Shown: positions 19,217-29,033 of the stretch, piece after piece
How positions within the stretch are numbered: position 1 is the first letter of the stretch
Layout: the number at the start of each line of letters is the position of its first letter
Source of the DNA: Hyphomicrobium methylovorum
GTDB taxonomy: Bacteria > Pseudomonadota > Alphaproteobacteria > Rhizobiales > Hyphomicrobiaceae
Length of the DNA: 64,000 nucleotides
Direction of reading: 5' to 3'
Assembly (NCBI RefSeq): GCF_013626205.1
Contig: NZ_QHJE01000001.1
Coordinates: 248,001-312,000, forward strand
Notes under the pieces: model-generated
What the model saw: the letters and a program-made list of their open reading frames with translations, nothing else
Told to the model about the DNA's origin: nothing
Database searches by the model: none
Translations under genes and position numbers: made by a program

Positions 19217-20620
19217 TCAAGCGATCAGCGTTCTCGGTTCGAAGCGCGCATCTGTATCGCGCTCTTTCCTAAGCTGACCCGCCACGAGGAACGCGAGCTC
19301 CAACGCCTGGTCGGCATTGAGACGCGGATCGCAATGCGTGTGGTAGCGGCTGGACAGATCCTGCTCGGAGATCGCCGTCGCGCCACCGGTGCATTCGGTG
19401 ACGTTCTGGCCCGTCATCTCCACGTGGATGCCGCCCGCGTGCGTACCTTCCGCACGGTGGATCTCGAAGAACGCGAGGCTCTCCTTGAGGATGCGATCGA
19501 ACGGCCGCGTCTTGTAGCCGTTGACGGCCGAGACGGTGTTGCCGTGCATCGGATCGCATGACCAGATCACCGAGCGCCCTGCCTTTTTGACGGCGCGGAT
19601 CAGCTTCGGCAGATGCGCCTCCACCTTGTCGAAGCCGAAACGGCAGATGAGCGTCAGGCGGCCAGGCTCGTCCTTCGGATTGAGCTGGTCGATCAGGCGC
19701 AACAGACCGTCCGCATCGAGCGACGGACCGCACTTCAACCCGATCGGGTTCTTGATGCCACGGCAGTATTCGATATGCGCATGATCCGGCTGGCGCGTAC
19801 GGTCGCCGACCCAGATCATGTGTCCGCTGGTTGCGTACCAGTCGCCGCTGGTCGAATCCTTACGCGTCAGTGCTTCCTCGTAACCGAGCAGCAGAGCTTC
19901 GTGGCTGGTGTAGAAATTGGTCGTGCGAAGCTGCGGCGTGTTTTCGGGCGTGATTCCGCAGGCGCGCATGAACTGCAGCGTCTCGGCGATACGATCGGCG
20001 AGTTCCTGATAGTGCTGGCCCTGCGGGCTATCCTTCACGAAGCCCATGTTCCACTGATGCACGCGCTCAAGATCGGCATAGCCGCCGGTCGCGAACGCGC
20101 GGATCAGGTTCAGCGTCGCCGCAGACTGACGGTAAGCTTCAAGCTGACGGTTCGGGTCCGGGATGCGCGCTTCGGGGGAAAAGTCCGGTCCGTTGATGAT
20201 GTCGCCGCGATAACTCGGCAGCTCCACACCGTCCTTCTTCTCCATGGGCGAAGAACGCGGCTTCGCGAACTGACCGGCGATGCGGCCCACCTTCACAACG
20301 GGCTGGCCACCGGCATACGTCAGCACCACCGCCATCTGAAGGAAGACGCGGAAGAAATCGCGAATGTTATCGGCCCTATGCTCAGCGAAGCTTTCGGCGC
20401 AGTCTCCGCCCTGAAGCAGGAAGCCGTTGCCGTTCGCAATCGCGGCGAGCTGCTTCTTGAGGTCCCGCGCCTCGCCTGCAAAAACGAGCGGCGGAAACGT
20501 CGTCAGACGCGCCTCGACATCCTTCAGCACGCGGGCGTCCGGATAATCCGGAACCTGCAGGATCGGCTTGCTGCGCCACGTGTCTGGCGCCCATTTCTCA
20601 GTCTGACTGGCAGATGCCAT
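19217..20620 (-). CDS. aroG: 3-deoxy-7-phosphoheptulonate synthase, class II (plant type)
   Basis: A 467-residue class II DAHP synthase that condenses erythrose 4-phosphate and phosphoenolpyruvate at the entry of the shikimate pathway. The start is the ATG ([15 protein letters not shown]) after CAGGAGTTCAAG. Family blocks seen are [57 protein letters not shown] and [15 protein letters not shown]. The length (about 460) and sequence rule out the short AroFGH class. Gene name is by function; some annotations use aroF. Confidence 0.93.
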   Translation of the reverse strand: MASASQTEKWAPDTWRSKPILQVPDYPDARVLKDVEARLTTFPPLVFAGEARDLKKQLAAIANGNGFLLQGGDCAESFAEHRADNIRDFFRVFLQMAVVLTYAGGQPVVKVGRIAGQFAKPRSSPMEKKDGVELPSYRGDIINGPDFSPEARIPDPNRQLEAYRQSAATLNLIRAFATGGYADLERVHQWNMGFVKDSPQGQHYQELADRIAETLQFMRACGITPENTPQLRTTNFYTSHEALLLGYEEALTRKDSTSGDWYATSGHMIWVGDRTRQPDHAHIEYCRGIKNPIGLKCGPSLDADGLLRLIDQLNPKDEPGRLTLICRFGFDKVEAHLPKLIRAVKKAGRSVIWSCDPMHGNTVSAVNGYKTRPFDRILKESLAFFEIHRAEGTHAGGIHVEMTGQNVTECTGGATAISEQDLSSRYHTHCDPRLNADQALELAFLVAGQLRKERDTDARFEPRTLIA

Positions 20621-20794
20621 CTTGAACTCCTGAAGACAGGCCAACGCCCTTCTGCGTGGCCTGACATTCGCTCTATGTCGGGTTTATCCGCGGCTTATAA
20701 AAGATATCTCCGGAGCGCGCCAGAGAGGCGAAACAGTCCGGGGGCGCCAGAGAGACGGACTTTAGAGGCCCGCACCCATGCCGAGCTTTTGGTT

Positions 20795-20834
20795 GGCGCT
20801 GGCGACTCCCCGCTGGGGAGCCGGCCGCCAGCGC
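20795..20834. repeat. REP-like palindrome, copy B
   Basis: A hairpin with arms GGCGCTGGCG and CGCCAGCGC and an inner CTCCCC/GGGGAG pair. It lies immediately downstream of the SDR gene, between it and the DAHP synthase promoter region. It is closely related to the palindrome at 1121-1158. Confidence 0.45.
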
Positions 20835-20847
20835 GATCGGCGGCGAA

Positions 20848-21603
20848 TCAGAGCCCTGCACCCATACCGCCATCCACCGCGAGATCGGAGCCGGTGCAAT
20901 ACAGACTATCGTCGGAGGCAAAAAAGACAGCCGCGCCCGTCAGATCTTCCGGCTGGCCAAGGCGGCCCATCGGCGTTTTGTCGATCAACGCCTGCTTAAC
21001 GGGCGGCAGCTTCAGCAGCCGATCTGTAATGGCGGTTTCGATATAGCCAGGCGAAATCGCGTTCACACGGACTTTGAAGGGGGCGTATTCGACCGCCAAG
21101 CCCTTCGTCAGCGCAGTGACTGCGCCCTTGGTTGCCGTGTAGGCCGCGAGTGGGCGCAGGCCACGGTCTGCCATGATCGACGAGATGTTAATGATGGTCG
21201 CCGAGGACGACTTCCTTAGAAGCGGGAGCGCGTCGCGGCAGAGCCGCAGGACGCCGTCAATGTTGACCTCGCGGAGCTTGGTCCAGTCGGCATCCGAGAG
21301 CTGGCGGACTTCGCCACGAACCAAAATGCCGGCGTTGTTTACCAGGATGTCTGCGTATCCGTGTTGACTGTCGACGTTGCGGATCAGGGCGGTGAGATCC
21401 TGGCCCTTCGAGACATCGACAACCATTGCGGTTGCAGCGCCGCCCTTCGCCTTGATGCCGGCGACCGTTTCTTCCGCCGTCTCGCCGTTGATATCGGTCA
21501 CCCAGACGTGTGCGCCCTCAGCAGCAAAGCGTTCCGCGATCGCGCGGCCGATGCCGCCACCTGAACCGGTGACGATTGCGATTTTTCCGCTAAGCCGATT
21601 CAT
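20848..21603 (-). CDS. Short-chain dehydrogenase/reductase
   Basis: A 251-residue classical SDR. It has the TGxxxGxG cofactor motif (VTGSGGGIGRAIAERF) near residues 12-27, NNAG (LVNNAGILVRG) near 88, a catalytic Ser in INISSIMAD and the YxxxK motif in YTATKGAV. The C-terminal GSDLAVDGGMGAG block is typical of FabG-like enzymes. The substrate is unknown. It is followed by gor's reading direction upstream (54 bp apart), but no metabolic link is evident. Confidence 0.88.
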   Translation of the reverse strand: MNRLSGKIAIVTGSGGGIGRAIAERFAAEGAHVWVTDINGETAEETVAGIKAKGGAATAMVVDVSKGQDLTALIRNVDSQHGYADILVNNAGILVRGEVRQLSDADWTKLREVNIDGVLRLCRDALPLLRKSSSATIINISSIMADRGLRPLAAYTATKGAVTALTKGLAVEYAPFKVRVNAISPGYIETAITDRLLKLPPVKQALIDKTPMGRLGQPEDLTGAAVFFASDDSLYCTGSDLAVDGGMGAGL

Positions 21604-21657
21604 GGCGTCCTCATGGGGTCCGAACGGCGAGATCCATAGGCCTCCAGTGCGCTTCGA

Positions 21658-23040
21658 TCAACCGGCGGCTTCGCCCGGAGCCACCCATTTTTCCCGCAAA
21701 GTTACGAGTTCTTCCGCGGCTGATGGATGCAGAGCCATCGTCTGATCGAAGTCAGCCTTCGTCGCCCCCAGGCGAACGGCAATCGCCGCCATCTGAACGA
21801 TCTCGGCCGCGTCAGGACCGAATACGTGAACGCCGATCACTCGGTCGCTTGCCGCATCGACGACGACTTTCATCAGCATGCGTTCGTCGCGTCCGGCGAC
21901 GATGGCCTTCATCGGACGGAAGCGGCCTTTGTAGATGTGGACGTCGCCGAACTGCGCGCGCGCCTCGTGCTCGCTGTAGCCAACGGTGCCGATCTCCGGC
22001 GTCGAGAAAACTGCCGTCGGTATCGTCGTGTAATCGACGGTCCATCGCTTGTTGCCGAAGACCGTGTCGGCAAAGGCATGGCCCTCACGGATGGCAACCG
22101 GCGTGAGCGCCACGCGATTGGTGACGTCGCCGACGGCATAGATCGAAGGGACCGAGGTCTGCGAGTCGGCCTCAACCACGACGGCACCCTGCCGATCGAG
22201 CTTTACACCTACCGTCTCCAATCCAAGAGAGGCTGTGTTCGGCGAGCGGCCGATTGCAAACATGATTGCGTCGGCTTCGAGCGCGCCGCCCTTCCGCAAC
22301 TGGCCTGTCAGGCCTGCCGCGGATTTATCGATGCGCGTGAACACGTCGCCCGAAATGATGCGGATGCCGCGCGCGGCGAACGCAGCGGTTAGCCCGTCGC
22401 GCAGATCTTCATCGAAGCCACGCAGAATTTTCTCGCCGCGATAGATCAGCGTTACGTCCGCGCCGAGGCCGTTGAAAATCGCAGCAAACTCGACGGCAAT
22501 GTAACCGCCGCCTGCGATGACGACGCGTCGTGGCAGCGTCTTCAGATTGAAGGCTTCGTTCGACGTGATGACGTGTTCGACGCCGGGAAGATTTGTGTCG
22601 ACGTTGGGCGTGCCGCCCGTCGCGATCAAAATCGTCTTGGCGCAAATCGCACGGCCCGACTTTTCGAGGCGGATCTCGTTCGGCCCGCTGACGGTTGCGC
22701 GCTCGGCGAAGAGATCCACGTTATACTTCGCGAGCGTCTGGCCGTAGGCGGCTTCGAGCCTGCCGATCTCTTTGTCTTTTGCTGCGATCAGCGACGCCCA
22801 ATCGAAGCGCGGCTCATCCAATGACCAGCCAAACCCGGCGGCATCTTCGAACTCATCGCGAAAGCGGCTGGCGTACACCAACAGCTTCTTCGGAACGCAG
22901 CCGCGGATCACGCAGGTTCCGCCGACGCGGTATTCCTCTGCGATAGCCACGCGTGCACCGTGGCTCGCGGCGATGCGCGCTGCACGGACCCCGCCGGAGC
23001 CCGCGCCAATGACAAACAGATCGTATACCGGATCGGCCAT
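21658..23040 (-). CDS. gor: Glutathione-disulfide reductase
   Basis: A 460-residue NADPH-dependent flavoprotein that reduces oxidised glutathione. The FAD motif VIGAGSGGVRAARIA is near residue 10. The redox Cys pair is GGTCVIRGCVPKK (C43 and C48). The NADPH motif VIAGGGYIAVEFAAIF follows near 170, and the C-terminal HPSAAEE contributes the catalytic His. Length fits the family. It is one of a leftward series with the DUF2059 gene and rpiA upstream of it, separated from the former by 16 bp. Confidence 0.93.
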   Translation of the reverse strand: MADPVYDLFVIGAGSGGVRAARIAASHGARVAIAEEYRVGGTCVIRGCVPKKLLVYASRFRDEFEDAAGFGWSLDEPRFDWASLIAAKDKEIGRLEAAYGQTLAKYNVDLFAERATVSGPNEIRLEKSGRAICAKTILIATGGTPNVDTNLPGVEHVITSNEAFNLKTLPRRVVIAGGGYIAVEFAAIFNGLGADVTLIYRGEKILRGFDEDLRDGLTAAFAARGIRIISGDVFTRIDKSAAGLTGQLRKGGALEADAIMFAIGRSPNTASLGLETVGVKLDRQGAVVVEADSQTSVPSIYAVGDVTNRVALTPVAIREGHAFADTVFGNKRWTVDYTTIPTAVFSTPEIGTVGYSEHEARAQFGDVHIYKGRFRPMKAIVAGRDERMLMKVVVDAASDRVIGVHVFGPDAAEIVQMAAIAVRLGATKADFDQTMALHPSAAEELVTLREKWVAPGEAAG

Positions 23041-23056
23041 TCCGCTTGGCCGCGTC

Positions 23057-23548
23057 CTACTTCGCGCCGCCAGCGGGAGGCACGGCCGCCCTCATCTCCG
23101 CTGTGATCTTATCGCTGTATTTCATTCCGATGGCAGCGCCCTTCTGCATCAGTTCAGGCGTCATCGAAATGAACTTCGCGCCAGGGCCCGAACGATAGAA
23201 GTCTGCGACGGATTTCATTTCCTCGACGGTGAACGTCTGCGCGTAAAGCTCCGCGAAGTCCGTGATCATCTGATCTTTGTAGCTGAGGAGCTTCTTCATC
23301 GTCACATCGAACTCGGCCGAGAGTTTCTTACCGGCTTCGGAGTTGTCGGCATTCGCGCCTCTGGCGAAGCCCTTCGACATGGCGTCGACCATGCCGTCCA
23401 TCTGCTTTGTCACGCCGGTCACTTCGAGGAGGTCGCGAGCGGCGGCGACGCGTGCGGGATCTACCGGTGGCGTCGCGTCGTCAGCGATGACAGGCGCAGC
23501 GAGGGCCACGGCAAAACAGAGCGCGAGGCCCAGGACGAGATTGCGCAT
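23057..23548 (-). CDS. Exported DUF2059 domain protein
   Basis: A 163-residue protein. The leader MRNLVLGLALCFAVALAAPV is followed by an ADD-type cleavage region. The mature part has the DUF2059 pattern: RDLLEVTGVTKQMDGMVDAM, a helix-rich centre and EEMKSVADFYRSGPGAKFI. The function is unknown; it is probably periplasmic. Its ATG directly abuts the rpiA stop (no gap), so the two are co-translated in an rpiA-DUF2059-gor order. Confidence 0.88.
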   Translation of the reverse strand: MRNLVLGLALCFAVALAAPVIADDATPPVDPARVAAARDLLEVTGVTKQMDGMVDAMSKGFARGANADNSEAGKKLSAEFDVTMKKLLSYKDQMITDFAELYAQTFTVEEMKSVADFYRSGPGAKFISMTPELMQKGAAIGMKYSDKITAEMRAAVPPAGGAK

Positions 23549-24271
23549 TCATTCCTCCTCTTCGAAATCGGATTCGATTGCTGACAGAGTTTCGACGCCT
23601 TTCGGCCCGGCGATGATGCCAATGTCCGCGATGCCCAGGAAAAGGCCGCTCTCGACCACGCCGGGAACCAGCTTCAAAGCGTCGTCCAACGCTTCGGGAT
23701 CGTCAATCTCGCCGAATGAGCAATCGAGAATATGGTTGCCATTGTCTGTAACGAAGGGTGCGCCGCCTGGGGCTGTACGCAGTTTTATTTCGCCTTCACA
23801 GCCGCTATCGGCCGCGAGGCGCTCAATAAGACTGCGCGACGAGCCGAGGCCGAATGGCACGACTTCGATGGGAAGCGGAAAGCGGCCGAGGACGTCCACG
23901 AGCTTGGTGCTGTCAGCGATGATTATGACGCGCGCCGAAGCGACGGCGACGATCTTTTCCCGCAGCAGCGCGCCGCCGCCACCTTTGATGAGGCGCAGGT
24001 CCTCGTCGATTTCGTCGGCTCCATCGACGGTCAGATCGAGAGCGGGATATTCGTCGAGGGTTGCAAGGGGGATGTTCAGCGCGGCCGCCTGCGCACGTGT
24101 CGCTTCCGACGTCGGCACGCAGATGACCTTCAGTCCGGCCTTCACGCGCTCGCCGAGCAGTTCGACGAATTTCGCTGCCGTCGAGCCTGTTCCGAGGCCG
24201 AGCTTCATTCCGTCTTCGACGTGCGCGAGCGCCTGCTCAGCCGCCTGGCGCTTCCACTCATCGCTGCTCAT
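23549..24271 (-). CDS. rpiA: Ribose-5-phosphate isomerase A
   Basis: A 240-residue enzyme of the non-oxidative pentose phosphate pathway. The start is the ATG giving [14 protein letters not shown], preceded by GGGGGGC; the longer frame upstream is Pro-rich and unlikely. The family motifs are [35 protein letters not shown] and [12 protein letters not shown]. It precedes DUF2059 without a gap and is divergent from gph, sharing about 155 bp. Length matches the family (about 220-240). Confidence 0.95.
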   Translation of the reverse strand: MSSDEWKRQAAEQALAHVEDGMKLGLGTGSTAAKFVELLGERVKAGLKVICVPTSEATRAQAAALNIPLATLDEYPALDLTVDGADEIDEDLRLIKGGGGALLREKIVAVASARVIIIADSTKLVDVLGRFPLPIEVVPFGLGSSRSLIERLAADSGCEGEIKLRTAPGGAPFVTDNGNHILDCSFGEIDDPEALDDALKLVPGVVESGLFLGIADIGIIAGPKGVETLSAIESDFEEEE

Positions 24272-24427
24272 GCTGCCCCCTATCTGCCCGGCTCGCACCG
24301 CGGCGTTTTCCGGTGGCGAATGTCTAGGCCGCAGTTGGGGCCCTTTCAAGCCGCCGCCCGGTCTTTTGGGCCGCGGTGACATCCAAGGGTCGCACGGCTA
24401 GGCTAACCGACACATTTAGGGGGTATC

Positions 24428-25108
24428 ATGAAGGGCTGGACAATCGTTTTCGATCTCGACGGGACCCTCGTCGATACGGCGCCGGACCTTGCCGAGGCGA
24501 CGAATTACGTTCTTGGGACGCTTGGGCTCGAACGCATCAACGAACTCGAAATTCGCCCCTTCGTCGGACATGGCGCGCTTGCGATGATCGACGGCGCGGT
24601 GCGTGCGCATGGACGCAAACTGGGCGAACGCGAGCTGCACGATCTCTTCGAGGTCTTCCTTAGCTACTACACCGCGCACATCGCCGAACGGAGCGTTCCC
24701 TATCCGAATGTAGTCTCGACGCTCGTATCATTACAAGCCGCAGGGGCAACGCTCGCGGTATGTACGAACAAGATGGAGATGCAGGCGCGCGGCGTGCTCG
24801 AAGCGCTCAAGCTCGACGGGTATTTTGCGGCCCTCACCGGGCGCGACAGTCTTGGCGCGTATAAGCCCGACCCCAAACACCTGACCGGCACGATCGAGCG
24901 CGCAAACGGAGACGTTCGCCAGTCGATCATGGTTGGCGACAGCGAGACCGACATTCGCACCGCGAAGGCGGCCAATGTGCCCGTGGTTGCTGTCAGCTTC
25001 GGTTATAGCGTCGATCCCGTAGCGTCGTTCGGGCCGGATTGCATCATCGACGACTATCTCGAATTGCCGGCGGCGTTGGCGAAATTCGCAGGTGCGCCCC
25101 GTCAGTAA
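24428..25108 (+). CDS. gph: Phosphoglycolate phosphatase (HAD family)
   Basis: A 226-residue HAD hydrolase. Motif I is FDLDGTLVDTAPDL at residues 6-19, the Thr/Ser motif II is AVCTNKMEMQ, the Lys motif III is GRDSLGAYKPDP and motif IV is MVGDSETDIRTAKAA. The helical cap lies between motif I and II. Phosphoglycolate phosphatase is the closest class; related pyrophosphatases are possible. Its stop overlaps the convergent DsrE-like gene by 7 bp. Confidence 0.88.
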   Translation: MKGWTIVFDLDGTLVDTAPDLAEATNYVLGTLGLERINELEIRPFVGHGALAMIDGAVRAHGRKLGERELHDLFEVFLSYYTAHIAERSVPYPNVVSTLVSLQAAGATLAVCTNKMEMQARGVLEALKLDGYFAALTGRDSLGAYKPDPKHLTGTIERANGDVRQSIMVGDSETDIRTAKAANVPVVAVSFGYSVDPVASFGPDCIIDDYLELPAALAKFAGAPRQ

Positions 25109-25482
25109 GTGAGGACTTTACTGTCGTTCGACATGATTTCTTCGATGAGATGCGCCGCGCCGAGCACGCCGCAGCATTCGGAGATCAAGTCGTCCTTGTG
25201 CATGTTGCAGATGTCGAGATCGGGCGCGAGGCAATAGAACTTCGCGCCCGCTGCGCGCGCCTCACGGATGAAATCATGGATCGAGCGCTTGCCGCCGCCG
25301 GGCTTGAGTTCGATCTCGACGGACGAGCCTTTGCACAGGATCTTCGCCGACCTTCCCGTGCAAACAACCTCGACTTGGTGAGACATTGCTGCGGCGACGG
25401 TTGCCTGGAAGATCGGTGCGCTTAGCGCCTCTCCGTCGGTTGGATCGACGTTCGCGAGAATAATGATCAGCTTCCGCGCCAC
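25102..25482 (-). CDS. DsrE family protein
   Basis: A 126-residue protein with the DsrE-like fold: LIIILANVDPTDGEAL at the N-terminus, AAMSHQVEVVCTGRSAKILC, then AGAKFYCLAPDLDICNMH and the end ECCGVLGAAHLIEEIM. Members include sulfur-relay and peroxiredoxin-like proteins; the Cys-rich end (DICNMH, CCGV) suggests sulfur chemistry. A link to the soxYZ/fccB locus 16 kb away is only a guess. It converges on gph with a 7-bp overlap. Confidence 0.75.
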   Translation of the reverse strand: MARKLIIILANVDPTDGEALSAPIFQATVAAAMSHQVEVVCTGRSAKILCKGSSVEIELKPGGGKRSIHDFIREARAAGAKFYCLAPDLDICNMHKDDLISECCGVLGAAHLIEEIMSNDSKVLTY

Positions 25483-25550
25483 TGCATCCTCACATTCCGC
25501 TGTGGAGGTGAGACTAGCCCGGCCTTTCCTTCAGTCGCAATGGGCGCGGG

Positions 25551-27938
25551 CTAGAAATGCTTGCTGATGTAGCGGCGGTAGACAAGAATCGTCGCTGGCA
25601 GAAAGACGAGGTCTGCGAAAAGCGAAGCGATCAACGTGACGCTGCAGACGAAGCCGAACAGCCGGAGAGACGGAAGCTCCGAGAAGATCGTGACGCCCAA
25701 TCCAAAGGCAAGCACGATCGTCGTCAGGATGATCGCTGGGCCGACAAGAACGCGAGCGTGCCTGATCGCGTCCTCTGGCGTGACGCCGGGCCCTTCTTCC
25801 AGACGCAGACGGTTGAGGAAGTGGATCAGCGCATCGACGCCGAGACCGAAGGTCACGAGTAGCGCGACGACGGACGCGAATTCGAGTCCGCCCCCCAAAA
25901 GCCAGAGTAACGCACCAGACGCTACGACCGGGAACAGTCCCGGAAGCAAGCTGATGACGCCGACGAACGGCGAACGGAACGCCACCGCGAGCAATAGCCC
26001 CGCAACCAGCACGCACAGCGGAATGCTCTCGTCGAGCTGCGAGATCATGCGATAGCTGTTGCGGGCGGCGAGCGCTGGCAGCCCGGTAACCGAAATCTCG
26101 TACTCCGGATGCGCCTGTCGAATCGGGTCCAGTGCGTGATCGACGGATTTCACCACTGGCAGGATCTGGCTGGCATCGACGTCCGGCAAACGGCCCGTAA
26201 CAAGAACCGCGTCTTCCTTCTCATCGATGAAGCGGCGGACGAGATGCTTGGGCAGCAAATTCACGTATTTTTTGATGGTCTCGACGTTGTCGCCGCCCAT
26301 CTCACGCAGCCAGCGCCGCAGACTTTCGAGCGACCAGACGTTTCCGAGGCCCGCCGCCTTTTCGAGCGCCTCGTGCGTTTCCTTTATCACTTGAAGCGTC
26401 GCCGGGTCGTAAAGGCTGGCGCCATTCTTCCACTGGATCATGACGTGGAACGGATTGGCACCCGTCAACTTGCTGTCGATCCGGCCCGTGGCGGCCAGCG
26501 CCTGCTCGCGGTCTGGCACCTGATCGGCGAGGCGATACCTCGGCTCGAGCTGGAGGTGGAGATACGCGAAGAGCGAAAATAGCCCGACGAAGGCCAGCGT
26601 ATAAAGACCGGCATGTTTCACCACGCGATCCACGATGCCACCGACGAAATTGCCGAGGCTGTCCATCATGCCATCGGCGGGCGTCACGTCACGCGCAAGC
26701 TGATCCTCGTTGCGGATAAACAGCAGCGCCAGGATCGGAAGCACCACGATCACGGCAATGAACGAAATACAGACAGCCATCGCCCCGGCTTCGCCGAAGG
26801 CGCGGATGAGACCGGATTCGGAGAATAGCAACGCCAGGAACGACAAGAGCGCTGCGCCATGCGCCAGCACGCACGCGGGGCCCACAACGTTGATGGCAAA
26901 GCGCACGGCTTCGAGCTTGTTGTCGCCTTCGCGCAGTCGAATGCGAATGGCCGAGACCATCTGCATGCTGTCTGCGAAGCCCATCACCATGATGAGCGGC
27001 GTCATAACGTTGAGGAACAAGTTGAGCTTGAAGTGTAGCCAACCGAGAAGGCCAAGCGACCAGACGACCGCGATCACCGGCGGCAATGCAGCCACCAGCA
27101 TCAGCGATACGCGACGGAAGAAGATCGCTGCGATCACTGCGCCGAACAACAGGCCAAATCCGTTATAGACGATCTGGTCGCGCTCGACGGCGTTGCGGAT
27201 TTCGAGCTGCATGACCGGAGCGCCAGCCAGCTTGACCGAAAGCCCGGCGGGGTTGAGGTCTTGACGTGCGACTTCTTCAATCTCACCGATGACGGACTTG
27301 GCGGATTTTTCTTCCACCACCGCGCGGTCGAGAGCCAGCACGATCATCGCAAGCTGGCCGTCCTCGGACAGGAATTTGCCTTTGACGATGTCATTGGCCT
27401 TCAGCGCCGCGATCATCTCGTCGAACGCCTTCCCCTCCGGCAAATCGTCGGGGACGACGGGCGGCGCGTAACCGGTTGGATCGGGGTGGCCGCGCGCGGA
27501 AAGCATCGAGACGATGCCTGCCACGCCGTCGGCAAGTTGTAGATCGGCAGCGGCTGCCGCGAAGGCCGTGAGCCCCTCGTGCGTCAGCAGGTTCTTCCCT
27601 TCGACGACGACCAGAACGTCGTATTCGCTCGAGGGGAAGCGCTTGTCGATTTCCTCGTATGTTTTAAATTCGGGCGTATTGGTGCGGAACAGCTCCGACA
27701 GGCTGTCGTCAACGCGGAGGTTGAGAAGGCCGAAAGCGGCGATCGCCGTTACGATGAGCGCCAGGATCGCCGTCAAGACCGGAGACTTCAGCCCGATCAG
27801 ACCTAACTTGTTCAAGCCCAGCGAGAATGGGAAGGCGCGTTTCTGATCCGCGGGCGTCAACCGTCCCTCCCAATCTTCGACCTCGTGCGAAGTCCAAAGC
27901 TCCGCCTTCTGTCGGGTGATATCCCAGCGGGGAGACAT
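25551..27938 (-). CDS. RND/MMPL superfamily exporter with sterol-sensing-like domains
   Basis: A 795-residue protein with two RND repeats. A first TM segment (about 56-75) precedes a large periplasmic domain with DDSLSELFRTNTPEF. Then come five packed TM segments (about 260-400) with FADSMQMVSAIRIR. A second repeat begins near residue 440, again with TM, a periplasmic loop and five TM segments up to the C-terminus (GLGVDALIHFLNRLR). This fits hopanoid/lipid-type exporters of the MMPL class. No membrane-fusion or outer-membrane partner is adjacent, so it probably works alone. Its substrate is not known. Confidence 0.85.
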   Translation of the reverse strand: MSPRWDITRQKAELWTSHEVEDWEGRLTPADQKRAFPFSLGLNKLGLIGLKSPVLTAILALIVTAIAAFGLLNLRVDDSLSELFRTNTPEFKTYEEIDKRFPSSEYDVLVVVEGKNLLTHEGLTAFAAAAADLQLADGVAGIVSMLSARGHPDPTGYAPPVVPDDLPEGKAFDEMIAALKANDIVKGKFLSEDGQLAMIVLALDRAVVEEKSAKSVIGEIEEVARQDLNPAGLSVKLAGAPVMQLEIRNAVERDQIVYNGFGLLFGAVIAAIFFRRVSLMLVAALPPVIAVVWSLGLLGWLHFKLNLFLNVMTPLIMVMGFADSMQMVSAIRIRLREGDNKLEAVRFAINVVGPACVLAHGAALLSFLALLFSESGLIRAFGEAGAMAVCISFIAVIVVLPILALLFIRNEDQLARDVTPADGMMDSLGNFVGGIVDRVVKHAGLYTLAFVGLFSLFAYLHLQLEPRYRLADQVPDREQALAATGRIDSKLTGANPFHVMIQWKNGASLYDPATLQVIKETHEALEKAAGLGNVWSLESLRRWLREMGGDNVETIKKYVNLLPKHLVRRFIDEKEDAVLVTGRLPDVDASQILPVVKSVDHALDPIRQAHPEYEISVTGLPALAARNSYRMISQLDESIPLCVLVAGLLLAVAFRSPFVGVISLLPGLFPVVASGALLWLLGGGLEFASVVALLVTFGLGVDALIHFLNRLRLEEGPGVTPEDAIRHARVLVGPAIILTTIVLAFGLGVTIFSELPSLRLFGFVCSVTLIASLFADLVFLPATILVYRRYISKHF

Positions 27939-28196
27939 GCCATTGAAGAGTGGGCGAAGGCAAGGCAGCGTGGCCCAATAGGCACGGTCAAAGCCTCAGC
28001 TTTCCGGGTATTCGCTGCTTACGCTTGTCGAACGGCAAGCACGTAGGACCAGCGGCGATTCTCCTGGAGGAGATCGCTAGTCCGACGGGCGCGTCATCCG
28101 TTCGCGAATACGATCTGGCGTCCCGGCGGATTCGCGCCTCTTCGGATGGCTTGACAGTCCGAGGCGGCCCCTCCCATAAGGGCGGTTCTTCGGTCC

Positions 28197-28271
28197 GGGC
28201 GGTTAGCTCAGCGGTAGAGCACACGCTTCACACGCGTGGGGTCATAGGTTCAATCCCTATACCGCCCACCA
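28197..28271 (+). tRNA. tRNA-Val (anticodon CAC)
   Basis: A 75-base cloverleaf with the CCA encoded. The acceptor pairs GGGCGGT with ACCGCCC, the D stem is GCTC/GAGC, and the anticodon stem CACGC/GCGTG carries loop TTCACAC with anticodon CAC. The T arm is ATAGG-TTCAATC-CCTAT. No element is integrated here. Confidence 0.96.
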
Positions 28272-28381
28272 TTTAACCAAAAATCGATCGACAGAATTTG
28301 CTCACTCTGTGGGCGGAGCACCGAATTTGGCCACGAAGCAGAGCCAGGACTGCGGCGGGACGGCCATCGTGGGAGAGAATC

Positions 28382-28930
28382 ATGTCCATTAAAGGCTTCG
28401 CTTGTCTGCTCTTGACGCTCTTTGCCGTTGCGGCAGCGGCGCCTCAGAGCCAGGCGGCTTCAGCGCGCGAGATCGACGCTGGCGTTGACGAGACGCTGGA
28501 CCGGTTCTTCTACAAGGTCGGCGGCGCGCGCGAACTGGCGCACAAGGCCGTGGGCATTCTGGTGTTCCCGTCGATCGTCAAGGCAGGCTTCGGCGTTGGC
28601 GGGGAATACGGCGAAGGCGCGCTGCGCGTTCACGGCCGCACTGCCGGGTATTACAATTCCATCTCGGCATCGTTCGGCTTTCAGCTTGGCGTTCAGGCGC
28701 GGTCCGTCATCATCATGTTCATGACCGACTCGGCCCTGAACCAGTTCCGTAAGACCGCGGGCTGGAAAGTCGGCGTCGATGGATCGATCGCGATCATCAC
28801 GGTTGGCGCGGGCGGCTCGATCGACACGAACAAGGTCACGAGCCCCGTCGTCGGCTTCATTCTCGATCCCACGGGACTGATGTATAATCTGACGCTTGAA
28901 GGCTCAAAGATCTCGCGCATCCGGAAATAG
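28382..28930 (+). CDS. SYLF/Ysc84 domain lipid-binding protein
   Basis: A 182-residue exported protein starting at the ATG for MSIKGFACLLLTLFAVAAAA, a clear signal peptide ending near QSQAAS. The SYLF pattern follows: RELAHKAVGILVFPSIVKAG, GVGGEYGEGALRV, YYNSISASFGFQLGVQARS and the C-terminal DGSIAIITVGAGGSIDTN. The family binds phosphoinositides in eukaryotes; in bacteria it is periplasmic with unknown function. It follows tRNA-Val by about 110 bp. Confidence 0.87.
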   Translation: MSIKGFACLLLTLFAVAAAAPQSQAASAREIDAGVDETLDRFFYKVGGARELAHKAVGILVFPSIVKAGFGVGGEYGEGALRVHGRTAGYYNSISASFGFQLGVQARSVIIMFMTDSALNQFRKTAGWKVGVDGSIAIITVGAGGSIDTNKVTSPVVGFILDPTGLMYNLTLEGSKISRIRK

Positions 28931-29033
28931 CGCGTAACGCTCGTTCCATCGCGGGCGTATGAAACTGGGCGATCGTCGCGCGCGTGAAGGGCGCGGCGGG
29001 CCAGCCCAGATTCAAGCGTCAGGAGCGAAGCAC

